Assembly (NCBI GenBank): GCA_007128495.1
Contig: SKXH01000160.1
Location: 1-30,566 of the forward strand
Direction of reading: 5' to 3'
Source of the DNA: Bacteroidota bacterium
GTDB lineage: Bacteria; Bacteroidota; Ignavibacteria; T3Sed10-11
DNA length: 30,566 bases
Shown here piece after piece: positions 14,703-23,795 of this stretch. Below the pieces are notes generated by a model. That model had not been told where the DNA came from, ran no database searches, and was given only the letters and a program-made list of their open reading frames with translations. The position numbers were made by a program, and so were the translations under genes. Every line of letters begins with the position of its first letter. Position 1 is the first letter of the stretch.

Positions 14703-17219
14703 ATGAAAAAGGGAGCTAAAAAGAACACACGGAACAGCGCTCAAAGAAAAGGAGCCCGGATTTCGCAGCAGCAAAAACGGTCGGTTGCCGCAATTGCAAT
14801 TACTGTAATCGGTATATTGTTACTATTGAGCATTGTTTCCTACACACCTGCAGATGAGCCGGTTACGGATGTCTCGCTTTTCGAATTGTGGAAAGTATTC
14901 ACGGGCGACGGGGATATTCAGGCAAAAGCGGATATTGCCCAAAATTGGCTCGGACTGATCGGTGCTATCGTATCGCATTTTCTGATTAACTCTGCATTTG
15001 GATACGCCGTTATATTTTTCCCGCTGATTATTATTGCCTGGGGTTGGTATATATTTCGTGGTAAAGACCCGCGCAGCTTGATTGTACTCACCAACTATAC
15101 ACTCATATTTGTCATTCTTGCAGCAACTGCTTTCGGTCTTGTACGGTTAATGAGCGAAGAACCGCTCTTAACAATGAATTGGTCGGGTATGGTTGGTGAT
15201 TACCTTGCCAAGTCGATGTCAAAATTAATCGGTTTGGTCGGTAGCGCAATCGTTACTTTTACGCTTCTCATCATCACAATCGTATTTGCTATCGATCTAA
15301 ACCTGCAGCGCTCAATCGACCGTATGAAACAATTAACCGCCCGCTTAGTGGACAGTAAAAACCGGAAAATAAATCAATGGCGTCAGAAATCTGCCGAACA
15401 AAAAGCAAATCGACAGCGGAAACGGGACGAGCTCGAAAAAGGCACAGTAACCGCACAAGAAAAACAACGCCATGACCAAAACATAAAAAGACGGCAGCCG
15501 GTTATTGTTCATGCCGGTGAAGAAGAACCGGGCGAGAGATTGCCGGCGCGCGAAGATCAAGAAGCAGAATTGGACAAAGATAGAAACGGTTCATCACGAA
15601 GGAATGAGACCGATTCCGGTAAGCAAACAGGCGACGAAGATTTAGAATTAACAATCAAGGAAGGAGCGAAAGAAGAGGAGGCGGATCCCGGTAAAACACC
15701 CCGGTCATATATCGCATCCGAGGCGCAGGAGGAGATCGATTATGTTTTTCCTTCTATTGATCTGCTTGAAAGTGGGGCGTCGTCGGGCAATGTCGATGAT
15801 GAGGAATTAAAATCCAATGCCGAGTTATTACGCGAAAAACTTGCCGACTTTGGCGTTGAAATAGAAAGCGTTAGTGTAACCCCGGGCCCGGTGCTGACTT
15901 TATACGAACTCGTGCCGGCGACAGGTGTTAAGATCAGCAAGATCACGAGTCTCGCAGACGACCTTGCGCTTGCGCTGCAGGCAAAAGGGATACGAATTCT
16001 CGCACCCATACCGGGTAGGGGAGTTGTCGGTGTTGAAATTCCAAACCATAACCCGACGGTTGTAACATTTCGCAGCGTGGTTAATTCGAGAAAATTTCAG
16101 GAATCGAAATTCAAGCTTCCGATGGCGATGGGTAAAACGATATCCGGCGAAGTCTATGTTGACGATCTTTCAAAATTTCCACATCTCCTCATAGCGGGCT
16201 CAACCGGTTCGGGGAAAAGCGTCGGGATTAATACAATCATTGCAAGTTTCCTGTACAGGCTGCATCCCTCTGATATAAAATTTATAATCATCGATCCGAA
16301 GAAAATCGAATTGACTCCGTACCGGCAGCTCGATCGTCATTATCTTGCAGTTTCACCGGATATTGACGAGACTATTGCGACCAATGCACAAAATGCCGTA
16401 ACCGTACTGCGGGGCGTAGAGATCGAGATGGAGCAGCGATATGATACGCTTGCAAGCGCCGGTGTCAGAAATATTGATGATTACAATAAAAAAGTTGCTG
16501 CCGGCCAAATAAAAAGCGGCGATGGTGTAAAACATAAAAAGTTACCGTATCTGGTAGTTATAATCGATGAGCTTGCCGACCTGATGCTTACCGCGGCAAA
16601 GGATGTTGAAGATCCAATTGCACGATTAGCACAGCTTGCCCGCGCCGTCGGAATTCATTTGATACTTGCAACCCAGCGGCCGTCGGTAAATGTTATCACC
16701 GGTGTAATAAAAGCAAACTTTTCCGCACGCATCGCATATCAGGTGGCGCAAAAGAACGACTCACGCACCATCCTCGATATGAACGGTGCCGAACAGCTCC
16801 TCGGTAACGGCGATATGCTGTATCTTCCGACCGGAAGTCCGAAAGCGACCCGCTTGCAAAATTCGTTTATATCCACCGATGAAGTTGAGCGTTTAACAAC
16901 TCACGTTAAAAAACAACCGGGATATTCAAAACCGTATTATTTGCCATCGGTCGTTGAGAAAAAGAAATCAGGGTACGGCGGCGGCGGTGATGCACGTGAT
17001 GACCTGTTTGAAGAAGCCGCAGAACTGGTCGTGCGCCATCAACAGGGATCGGTTTCTTTAATTCAGCGACGGTTAAAAGTCGGATATTCCCGAGCTGCCC
17101 GAATTATAGATGAACTCGAAGCGGCAGGTATTGTCGGACAGTTCGACGGGAGCAAAGCTCGCCAGGTGCTTGTTGAGACAGATAGCGAGCTGAACATGAT
17201 TTTAGAATCACTCAAATAA
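14703..17219 (+). CDS. ftsK: DNA translocase FtsK/SpoIIIE
   Basis: FtsK is a septum-anchored dsDNA pump that clears chromosome termini at division and activates XerCD recombination. The 838-residue protein starts with a basic cytoplasmic tail, then four TM helices within about residues 25-200. A charged low-complexity linker rich in E, K, Q and R covers about 210-340. The motor follows, with Walker A GSTGSGKS (499-506, K505) and Walker B-like VVIIDELADLM. RecA-type motifs ATQRPSVNVITG and NFSARIAYQV are also present. The C-terminal winged-helix gamma domain (about 765-838) contains the LIQRRLKVGYSRAARIIDEL block that recognises KOPS. The linker is short compared with E. coli FtsK. lolA follows after 17 nt. 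Confidence 0.96.
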   Translation: MKKGAKKNTRNSAQRKGARISQQQKRSVAAIAITVIGILLLLSIVSYTPADEPVTDVSLFELWKVFTGDGDIQAKADIAQNWLGLIGAIVSHFLINSAFGYAVIFFPLIIIAWGWYIFRGKDPRSLIVLTNYTLIFVILAATAFGLVRLMSEEPLLTMNWSGMVGDYLAKSMSKLIGLVGSAIVTFTLLIITIVFAIDLNLQRSIDRMKQLTARLVDSKNRKINQWRQKSAEQKANRQRKRDELEKGTVTAQEKQRHDQNIKRRQPVIVHAGEEEPGERLPAREDQEAELDKDRNGSSRRNETDSGKQTGDEDLELTIKEGAKEEEADPGKTPRSYIASEAQEEIDYVFPSIDLLESGASSGNVDDEELKSNAELLREKLADFGVEIESVSVTPGPVLTLYELVPATGVKISKITSLADDLALALQAKGIRILAPIPGRGVVGVEIPNHNPTVVTFRSVVNSRKFQESKFKLPMAMGKTISGEVYVDDLSKFPHLLIAGSTGSGKSVGINTIIASFLYRLHPSDIKFIIIDPKKIELTPYRQLDRHYLAVSPDIDETIATNAQNAVTVLRGVEIEMEQRYDTLASAGVRNIDDYNKKVAAGQIKSGDGVKHKKLPYLVVIIDELADLMLTAAKDVEDPIARLAQLARAVGIHLILATQRPSVNVITGVIKANFSARIAYQVAQKNDSRTILDMNGAEQLLGNGDMLYLPTGSPKATRLQNSFISTDEVERLTTHVKKQPGYSKPYYLPSVVEKKKSGYGGGGDARDDLFEEAAELVVRHQQGSVSLIQRRLKVGYSRAARIIDELEAAGIVGQFDGSKARQVLVETDSELNMILESLK

Positions 17220-17236
17220 TATAAGGAGGGAGGATA

Positions 17237-17863
17237 ATGCGTACGATCATAGTAATGTGGGGCATATTGCTGGCGGGTGTGGGAACACTTGCGGCGCAGG
17301 AAACCATTGTTCAAAACGTACAGAACACGTATAAAGACATTGACAATGCTGTTATCACATACGAACAAATATCGGAATTTCCGGTAACAAGAAGAGAACA
17401 AACGTTTGAGGGCATTGTCTATATGAAGCGGCCCAATTACTACCGGATCGAATCCGAACAGCAAACAGTGGTAACAGATGGTACTACCATCTGGTCCTAT
17501 AATCCCTTTACCGATCAAGTGATCATCGACCTGTACCAGGAAGATGAACAGATGTTCACCCCTGACCGCTTTCTGCTCAATATTCCCGATGAATTTTATG
17601 TATCTGTAGGGGACCGGGAAACAGTGGAAGGTCAATCGCTCATTATGCTCCGGTTGGTGCCCAAAGATGAGCATCAGTTTGTTCGGTCGATGCGTCTGTG
17701 GGTAGATGACAACAGGTGGATTGTTCGGAAAGCTGAAGTTATAGACCTGAATGATAACAAAAACACATACCTCGTTCGGGATATTCAGTTAAACGAGGGG
17801 GTTGAAGAAGAATTATTTTCCTATCAACCGCCCGAAAATGTTGAAATCATAGATCTACGCTAA
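17237..17863 (+). CDS. lolA: Outer-membrane lipoprotein carrier LolA
   Basis: LolA ferries lipoproteins across the periplasm from LolCDE to the outer membrane. The 208-residue product has a signal peptide (cleavage near LAA-Q, residue 20). The fold signature follows: a helix after the signal, FEGIVYMKRPNYYRIE (about 55-71), DGTTIWSYNPFTDQVII (80-97) and strands ending in LWVDDNRWIVRKAEVID, matching the half-barrel family. The Shine-Dalgarno is very strong (AAGGAGGGAGG), unlike neighbouring genes. It sits between ftsK and a UPF0104-type membrane gene. Outer-membrane lipoprotein trafficking confirms a diderm host. No lolB is seen. Confidence 0.92.
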   Translation: MRTIIVMWGILLAGVGTLAAQETIVQNVQNTYKDIDNAVITYEQISEFPVTRREQTFEGIVYMKRPNYYRIESEQQTVVTDGTTIWSYNPFTDQVIIDLYQEDEQMFTPDRFLLNIPDEFYVSVGDRETVEGQSLIMLRLVPKDEHQFVRSMRLWVDDNRWIVRKAEVIDLNDNKNTYLVRDIQLNEGVEEELFSYQPPENVEIIDLR

Positions 17864-17878
17864 TAAAGTCGAGACCGG

Positions 17879-18961
17879 ATGGCATATCGTTTACGAACTC
17901 TCACCAATTTTTTCATCGGCATAGCGCTCACCGGCATATTCTTGTTTATAGCATTCCGCGGCACCGACTTTGCCGAGTTGTGGTATATTATACAGAATGT
18001 TAATGCATGGTGGGTGCTCACCGCTTTTCCGCTCTTAATGGTGAGCCATTATGTCCGTGCCTGGCGGTGGCAGTTATTGCTTGTACCGGTTAAGAATCGG
18101 GTAGGGCGCGGAAATGCATTTTCCAGTTTACTCATGGGATATCTGGCTAATAATATAATACCGCGATCCGGAGAAATCGTGCGTCCCTATACGCTGGGAA
18201 AGATCGAAAATATTTCCAAAGCATCAACGTTCGGTTCTGTTTTTCTGGAACGAATGATTGATCTCATATCTTTGCTGATCTGTTTGGGGTTTATTTTTCT
18301 ATTCTTTCAGCGAACAGTTGCCGATCAGTTTGCATGGTGGAACACACTTAGCATAATTGCCATTGTAATAACGGTATTGTTCATTGCATCGATCGGGTTG
18401 CTATTATATAGGCGTGAGCTAATATTCCGCCTGGTTAAGATTGTCTTATCTCCTTTTTCGGAGCGTATACAGCAAAAAGGTAGGGAAGTGTTCCATTCAT
18501 TTGTCGACGGTATGATGATTATCAGACAGCGGAGTAACTTATTGTTAATAGTTGCACTAACAGTAACTATGTGGATATTCTATATATTTGCCGCATATCT
18601 GCCGCTGTTTGCGTTTGATCTCGCCGACACGCCCGTCAATATTATGACCGGTTTTGTTTTAACCGTTGTGACATCATTGAGCGTTATTGTACCGACACCG
18701 GGCGCGACGGGATCGTTTCATACCTTCACGGTGGAAACATTAACTCGTCTCTATGGCTTACAACGTGAAGTCGCACTTGGGTACGCGACTTTGACCCATG
18801 CTGTCGGTTATTTCTCGGTCATTTTTGTCGGCTTGTTTTACTTGCTGCGATATAATCTCCGGTTCCGGGATTTTATTCAGCAGGTTGAAACAGATAACAA
18901 CAAAGATAATACTGTTGCAGTTAGGTCATCAATATCAAAACAGAATGAACTGTCCAAATGA
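17879..18961 (+). CDS. UPF0104/LPG synthase TM-domain family membrane protein
   Basis: This 360-residue polytopic protein (about eight TM helices) resembles the transmembrane part of MprF and the YbhN/AglD-type family (lysylphosphatidylglycerol synthase TM domain). Many family members are thought to move lipids or isoprenoid-linked sugars. Family features are the early AWRWQLLL segment, the block ANNIIPRSGEIVRPYTLGK (about 77-97) and a late VPTPGATGSFHTF loop (about 264-277). The aminoacyl-transferase domain of MprF is absent. Its stop overlaps the next gene's start (ATGA). Position between lolA and an outer-membrane barrel and uppP suggests envelope lipid work. The substrate is unknown. Confidence 0.82.
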   Translation: MAYRLRTLTNFFIGIALTGIFLFIAFRGTDFAELWYIIQNVNAWWVLTAFPLLMVSHYVRAWRWQLLLVPVKNRVGRGNAFSSLLMGYLANNIIPRSGEIVRPYTLGKIENISKASTFGSVFLERMIDLISLLICLGFIFLFFQRTVADQFAWWNTLSIIAIVITVLFIASIGLLLYRRELIFRLVKIVLSPFSERIQQKGREVFHSFVDGMMIIRQRSNLLLIVALTVTMWIFYIFAAYLPLFAFDLADTPVNIMTGFVLTVVTSLSVIVPTPGATGSFHTFTVETLTRLYGLQREVALGYATLTHAVGYFSVIFVGLFYLLRYNLRFRDFIQQVETDNNKDNTVAVRSSISKQNELSK

Positions 18962-19650
18962 GGAAATACCTATTATATTGCCTGTTGCTATTATTAATGC
19001 TTGCAACACAAGCTATACGCTCCGACGATATTGAAGACAATGTAATTTTACAATATCGTCACGGGATCGGCGGCGGAATGGGAATAAGCGCTATCAGTGT
19101 AAACGAGGTTGTATCTTATTTGAATCTGCTGTACATACCCGATGTTTACAGCAGAATTTCTGAGTTTAACTCAGCGATAGAATTCTATGGAAGCTACGAT
19201 TTATTTTTAAGTTCAAACCTTGCAGCAGGTTTTGAATATTCGTATTTGCTGGGTTCACATAATATCTCTACGGGATTTGGTTCAAACGATTTCACATACA
19301 CATACCATCTACCTTTGGTACTCGGACATTATGTATTAAGCGGTTCCGAATATTTTTTTAAATTCGGTGGTGGATTGGGATACATTTTCGCACGGTTTAA
19401 AGAAGATCTTGCCGATCTTCCGGAAGCGATCGTCTATAGCGGCGGGGGTATCGGCGGTAAGGCACAAGCTGTGGGGCACACACCATTTGGCGACGATCTG
19501 TTCGGATATATAGGTGTCGAAATGCGATTCGCTTTTCCGGGTTTGGTGACCGATGACGAGGGGAGAACACTTACCGACGGACGAGACAATGTATCTCTCA
19601 ATTTTTTTTCGTTCGGTGTTAAATTTGGGCTTATGTATTATTTTAATTAG
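18958..19650 (+). CDS. Predicted outer-membrane beta-barrel protein
   Basis: This 230-residue protein has a signal peptide (about residues 1-22, hydrophobic core LLYCLLLLLMLATQA). Alternating hydrophobic and polar strands rich in glycine and aromatic residues follow, for example FFKFGGGLGYIFARF and YIGVEMRFAFPG. It ends in FGVKFGLMYYFN, with aromatic residues at the last positions, although the final residue is N rather than F. I do not recognise a specific family; size fits an eight- to ten-strand barrel of the OmpA/OmpW type. Translation is coupled to the upstream gene through ATGA overlap, and uppP follows after 8 nt. Confidence 0.7.
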   Translation: MRKYLLYCLLLLLMLATQAIRSDDIEDNVILQYRHGIGGGMGISAISVNEVVSYLNLLYIPDVYSRISEFNSAIEFYGSYDLFLSSNLAAGFEYSYLLGSHNISTGFGSNDFTYTYHLPLVLGHYVLSGSEYFFKFGGGLGYIFARFKEDLADLPEAIVYSGGGIGGKAQAVGHTPFGDDLFGYIGVEMRFAFPGLVTDDEGRTLTDGRDNVSLNFFSFGVKFGLMYYFN

Positions 19651-19658
19651 GGAGTTAA

Positions 19659-20474
19659 ATGTCATTTCTCGATGCTTTGATACTCGGTTTATTGCAAGGT
19701 CTCACGGAGTTTTTACCGGTCAGTAGTTCGGGGCACCTCGTGCTCGGACAGGAAGTTCTCGGTGTATTGCTTGCAGATAATATTACTTTTGAAGTGTTTG
19801 TTCACTTCGGTACACTGTTCAGTATTCTTGCCATTTTCTGGAGAGACGTATGGCAGATATTCTCGTCATTGTTCGTAGGAGTGAAGAATCCCGGATCTAT
19901 TCCGTCGTTGCTCAGAGAAAACGAACATTTTAAACTTGCAGCACTTATTGTAGTCGGTTCGATTCCTGCGGCAATTATCGGGTTATCATTCAAACCGTAT
20001 GTTGAACGGGCTTTTTCGGATGTCAATCTTGTCGGCGTGATGCTGATGTTCACCGGATTGGTATTGTTTCTGACAAGATTGTCGCGCCCCAAACCGGATA
20101 AAATGGTGGGATGGGGAACGGCGATATTCATCGGCTTTGCCCAGGCGATTGCAATTATGCCCGGTATATCACGTGCCGGTATGACTATAAGTGCAGGACT
20201 CTTCTCGGGCGTAGCACGTGAACAAGCAGCGCGATATTCATTCCTGCTTGCCCTTCCCGCTATTTTCGGAGCGACCCTGCTTGAAACTTTTGAGATCGGC
20301 TCGCAGCCGCTTGAAACTCAATTCATAATCGTGCTGATAATCGGAACTATCGCAGCATTCATAGCCGGATATGTTGCAATAAAAACAATTTTTGTTGTTT
20401 TAAAAAAGGATAAATTTAGTTATTTTTCTTTTTATTGTTTAGCCGTAGGTTTAATTGTTGTACTATTGTCATAA
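19659..20474 (+). CDS. uppP: Undecaprenyl-diphosphatase UppP (BacA)
   Basis: UppP removes the distal phosphate of undecaprenyl diphosphate on the periplasmic side, recycling the lipid carrier for peptidoglycan and glycan export; overproduction gives bacitracin resistance. The 271-residue length is standard. Both signature regions are present: QGLTEFLPVSSSGHLVLGQ (about 12-30, with catalytic E and the SSSGH box) and PGISRAGMTISAGL (about 168-181, with the essential R). GGGAG lies about 5 nt before the ATG. It lies in the envelope cluster between the barrel gene and a lipoprotein cyclophilin. Confidence 0.96.
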   Translation: MSFLDALILGLLQGLTEFLPVSSSGHLVLGQEVLGVLLADNITFEVFVHFGTLFSILAIFWRDVWQIFSSLFVGVKNPGSIPSLLRENEHFKLAALIVVGSIPAAIIGLSFKPYVERAFSDVNLVGVMLMFTGLVLFLTRLSRPKPDKMVGWGTAIFIGFAQAIAIMPGISRAGMTISAGLFSGVAREQAARYSFLLALPAIFGATLLETFEIGSQPLETQFIIVLIIGTIAAFIAGYVAIKTIFVVLKKDKFSYFSFYCLAVGLIVVLLS

Positions 20475-20493
20475 TTAATTCGAGGAGGATGTA

Positions 20494-21117
20494 ATGTATC
20501 GGTACTTATTTCTAACCATGATCGCTGCAATGTTAGCTATGATAATTGCATGCGGTCAACAAGAGAACGGTGAAATTATGCAGGAAGAACAAGCGCCAAA
20601 CGATGAGCCGGTAACCGGCGATTCGCTTGTTGTAATCGAGACAACCATGGGCACTATTCAAATTGAATTGTTTACCGGGGATGCTCCGCTGCATTCAGAA
20701 AACTTCAAAAAACTCGCACGCGAAGGATTCTACAACGGCACAACTTTCCATCGTGTGATACCCGGCTTCGTTGCACAGGGCGGCGATCCGAATTCACGCT
20801 CGGAAGATCGGTCGGTTCACGGCCGGGGTGGTCCCGGGTATACAATCCCGGCGGAAATAGGAATTGATCACAAGCGATCGTATGTCGCGGCTGCACGGCT
20901 CGGCGATCAGGTGAACCCGGAGCGTGAGTCGAGCGGCAGTCAGTTTTATATATGTTTGGATGATCTCCCGAATCTTGACGGAGCGTATACCGTTTTCGGC
21001 CGAGTGGTCGAAGGTATGGATGTTGTCGACCGGATAGCTCAGGTCGAGACCGATGCAAATGACAATCCTGTCGAACGAATAGAAATGCAAAATGTAAAAC
21101 TTATTCCGAAGGAATAA
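20494..21117 (+). CDS. Lipoprotein cyclophilin-type peptidyl-prolyl isomerase
   Basis: This 207-residue protein accelerates cis-trans isomerisation at proline in exported proteins. The N-terminus is a lipoprotein signal with lipobox IIAC (C20), so it is lipid-anchored in the periplasm. A low-complexity acidic linker (about 21-43) leads to a cyclophilin domain with NFKKLAREGFYNGTTFHRVI (catalytic R), FVAQGGDPN, SSGSQFYICL and LDGAYTVFGRV. The strong Shine-Dalgarno GAGGAGG lies about 5 nt before the ATG. LolA, encoded about 3 kb upstream, would be expected to traffic it if outer-membrane sorted; residue 21 (G) does not give an Asp+2 retention signal. Confidence 0.93.
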   Translation: MYRYLFLTMIAAMLAMIIACGQQENGEIMQEEQAPNDEPVTGDSLVVIETTMGTIQIELFTGDAPLHSENFKKLAREGFYNGTTFHRVIPGFVAQGGDPNSRSEDRSVHGRGGPGYTIPAEIGIDHKRSYVAAARLGDQVNPERESSGSQFYICLDDLPNLDGAYTVFGRVVEGMDVVDRIAQVETDANDNPVERIEMQNVKLIPKE

Positions 21118-21121
21118 TCAT

Positions 21122-22609
21122 ATGAGCAGCCGACAAGAGTTTTTCACCTCGCGGTGGGGAATGATTCTTGCGGTGATCGGAATTGCGGTGGGAACCGGAA
21201 ACATCTGGCGGTTTCCCCGCATTGTAGCACAGAATGATGGCGGATCATTTCTTATACCCTGGGTAATTTTCCTTTTTATCTGGTCGATCCCGCTTATTAT
21301 AGCTGAGATCGCTATTGGTAAGAAAACCCGCAAAGGTACCATCGGTGCACTTTCAGAGATGGCCGGCGAAAAATTCGGATGGATGGGGGCATTCGTCGGT
21401 TTTGTTGCAACAGCCATTATGTTTTATTATGCCGTCGTTGCCGGATGGTGTATTAATTACCTGTACTCATCGTTGACCGGGGCGATAGTAACCACGGCCG
21501 ACCATGTTGCATTGTGGGATTCGTTTACTGCCGGCTATCAACCACTCTTCTTCCATGCAATTGCAATGCTTGTCGGTGTATATATTATTTATCGCGGTGT
21601 CATCGATGGAATCGAACGCTGGAATCGCTTTCTGATACCGGCGCTCATGGTCATGTTGTTGATATTAGCCGTCAGAGCGATTACACTCGACGGTGCTATG
21701 GAAGGCATCGTATATCTTTTCACACCTGATCTCGAACGGTTGTTCGATTACCGGATATGGCTGCAAGCGCTCACACAAAATGCCTGGGATACCGGTGCCG
21801 GGTGGGGATTAATATTAACCTACGCTATTTACCTTCGAAAGCGCGAAGATATCGCGCTCAATGCCGCAGTGACCGGTTTAAGTAATAATTCGGTGTCACT
21901 CCTCGCCGCTATTATTGTCTTTGCAACGATATTTGGTATTGCAGGCGCTGCCGGTGTTGAAGAACTCGAGATCGGAACGGGCAGCACCAATATCGGGATG
22001 GCATTTATATTTTTACCGCAGTTGTTCACGCAGATGCCCGGTGGTCCGCTGGTACAAAGTTTCTTCTCCAGCATTTTCTTTCTCTCATTGAGCGTAGCAG
22101 CGATCAGCTCGCTTATATCGATGATCGAGCTTGCGGTCAGGGTATTTATGGATATGGGATTACTGCGCCGTAATGCTATTTTACTCGTCGGTTCGCTCGG
22201 ATTTTTATTCGGTGTTCCATCGGCGTTGAGCTTGACTGTGTTCTACAATCAGGATTGGGTATGGGGTGTCGGTTTGATGATATCCGGCGGCTTTATATCA
22301 TTCTCGGTTATTAAATATGGAGCGGATAAATTCAGACGCGAGGTCGTTAACGGTGAGGGTTCCGACGTGCAGATCGGAAAATGGTACAATTATGTTATTT
22401 CGCTGCTCATCCCGCTTCAGGTTATCGTATTGATCGTGTGGTGGTTGTATTCAGCGACACAATGGGATCCCGAGGGGTGGTGGAATCCATTCGGTGCCGA
22501 AACACTCGGTACATGTCTTTTTCAATGGGGTATAATTCTTGCGCTGTTTATCGGCTTCAATAAAATTATTGTCCGGCGTACCATGAAACATACAACAAAA
22601 AACACATAA
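21122..22609 (+). CDS. Neurotransmitter:sodium symporter (NSS/SNF) family transporter
   Basis: This sodium-coupled amino-acid transporter of 495 residues has about 12 TM helices of the LeuT fold. TM1 carries IGIAVGTGNIWRFPRIVAQN (about 20-39), with the unwound NIWRFP segment that binds substrate and Na+. GGSFLIPW (41-48) and an early EIAIGK segment follow. The gene directly downstream is a tiny MetS-like subunit, which in Corynebacterium MetPS is needed for methionine and alanine uptake. That suggests an amino-acid substrate, but the specific one cannot be read from sequence. The ATG overlaps the tail of the upstream transcript by 4 nt spacing only. Confidence 0.93.
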   Translation: MSSRQEFFTSRWGMILAVIGIAVGTGNIWRFPRIVAQNDGGSFLIPWVIFLFIWSIPLIIAEIAIGKKTRKGTIGALSEMAGEKFGWMGAFVGFVATAIMFYYAVVAGWCINYLYSSLTGAIVTTADHVALWDSFTAGYQPLFFHAIAMLVGVYIIYRGVIDGIERWNRFLIPALMVMLLILAVRAITLDGAMEGIVYLFTPDLERLFDYRIWLQALTQNAWDTGAGWGLILTYAIYLRKREDIALNAAVTGLSNNSVSLLAAIIVFATIFGIAGAAGVEELEIGTGSTNIGMAFIFLPQLFTQMPGGPLVQSFFSSIFFLSLSVAAISSLISMIELAVRVFMDMGLLRRNAILLVGSLGFLFGVPSALSLTVFYNQDWVWGVGLMISGGFISFSVIKYGADKFRREVVNGEGSDVQIGKWYNYVISLLIPLQVIVLIVWWLYSATQWDPEGWWNPFGAETLGTCLFQWGIILALFIGFNKIIVRRTMKHTTKNT

Positions 22610-22618
22610 AGGATCAGT

Positions 22619-22738
22619 ATGGATACGGCTACTATATTTACGATGATTTTTGTGCTTGGTATCGTCTGGGGCGGATGTGTGTATGTTGTGAGTCTTGCTA
22701 TAAGACGTGAGAGGAGAAAGATTTCGGATGAAAAGTAA
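22619..22738 (+). CDS. metS: MetS-like NSS transporter small subunit (39 aa)
   Basis: This micro-gene (ATG 22619, TAA 22736-22738) encodes 39 residues: a short N-terminus, one TM helix (about 7-27, IFTMIFVLGIVWGGCVYVV) and a basic tail with RRERRK. AAGGA lies 5 nt upstream. Position right after an NSS symporter, length and the LGxxWGG pattern match the MetS family, whose founding member is required for MetP activity in Corynebacterium glutamicum. Its last 11 nt overlap the preferred holA start, so the two are translationally coupled. It is below common gene-calling length limits. Confidence 0.85.
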   Translation: MDTATIFTMIFVLGIVWGGCVYVVSLAIRRERRKISDEK

Positions 22739-23795
22739 AAGATCAAAGAAAACACCGGGTCTTTCGATCGACGATCTGTATCGTTCGGTGAAGCAGGGAG
22801 CGGTTGCGCCGTGCTACCTGTTCGCTGGTCCCGAACAGTTTACCGCCGACGAAGGGGTGGCGCTGCTTCGTGATGCACTTATTCCTGAAGATCAACGCAG
22901 TTTTAATTATGACGTGCTGTACGGTTACGATGTCCAACCGCACGAGATCGTTGCGCTCGCGTCATCATACCCTATGATGGGAGAAAAGCGCATGGTCGTT
23001 GTGAAGGAATTCGATAAATTGAAAAATCCCGATGGGATAACTTCGTATGTAAAGAATCCGCTCGATTCGACGATTCTTGTTTTAATCAGTGAATCAGCGG
23101 ATAACCGGAAAAATCCATATCGTGTATTCAATGAAACGAATACCCTTGAATGTAAACCGATTTACGATAATCAAGTACCGCAATGGGTGGCGAAGCGCAT
23201 AAAAAGATACAACAAAACTATTACGGCCGAAGCTGCTGCAATGCTTGCTGCATATACCGGTACCTCATTGCGGCAGATTTCAAACGAACTCGATAAACTC
23301 GATATCTATACAACCGACCGTAAAAAGATCACCATTGACGATGTCAATGCTGTGGTCGGTGTCACAAAGGCGTTTAATATATTCGAGTTGTATAAAGCGA
23401 TCGGGAAAAAAGATGCCGCCAATGCTATTAACATACTTGACCGAATGCTCGAACGCGGTGAAAGTCCGACAATGATCGTGTCGATGCTCACACGGCTCTT
23501 TACACAGATAACTATGCTTGCAGACCTTCAGGCCAGGAAAATGTCGCGACAAAGAATTGCACAGGAGCTCAAAATTCATCCCTTCTTTATGGATGAGTAT
23601 TTTGAATACTTGAACCATCATCAACCGCAATCGATTCCCGGCAGATTTAAGTCGCTGTTAGAAGCAGATACCTCACTGAAAATGACAGGGAAAGACCCGC
23701 GTCTTGTACTATCAATTCTTTTATACAGATTGATTGATAAGGAAACCGCTTCGATTGAGATAGCCGAAGAATTAGAGAGTGAATTCAGTGGGTGA
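22728..23795 (+). CDS. holA: DNA polymerase III delta subunit HolA
   Basis: HolA is the clamp-loader subunit that opens the sliding clamp. From ATG 22728 the product has 355 residues. N-terminal features are LYRSVKQGAVAPCYLFAGPEQF (about 17-38) and the domain containing YPMMGEKRMVVVKEFDKL, as in the AAA+-like delta fold. Then comes the segment VPQWVAKRIKRYNKTITAEAAAML and the C-terminal collar with RLFTQITMLADLQARKMS. AGGAG (22712-22716) lies 11 nt before the ATG; an in-frame GTG at 22707 is the alternative. It overlaps metS at its start by 11 nt and the isoprenoid-kinase gene at its end. Confidence 0.92.
   Translation: MKSKRSKKTPGLSIDDLYRSVKQGAVAPCYLFAGPEQFTADEGVALLRDALIPEDQRSFNYDVLYGYDVQPHEIVALASSYPMMGEKRMVVVKEFDKLKNPDGITSYVKNPLDSTILVLISESADNRKNPYRVFNETNTLECKPIYDNQVPQWVAKRIKRYNKTITAEAAAMLAAYTGTSLRQISNELDKLDIYTTDRKKITIDDVNAVVGVTKAFNIFELYKAIGKKDAANAINILDRMLERGESPTMIVSMLTRLFTQITMLADLQARKMSRQRIAQELKIHPFFMDEYFEYLNHHQPQSIPGRFKSLLEADTSLKMTGKDPRLVLSILLYRLIDKETASIEIAEELESEFSG

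Noticed and set aside
14703..17219. Possible frameshift or scaffold loss in the ftsK linker
   Set aside because: The frame is open throughout and a charged low-complexity linker of variable length is normal for FtsK.
17063..17674. Reverse-strand open frame of about 200 codons opposite the ftsK end and lolA
   Set aside because: It is antisense to two well-supported genes and has no recognisable domain or plausible start.
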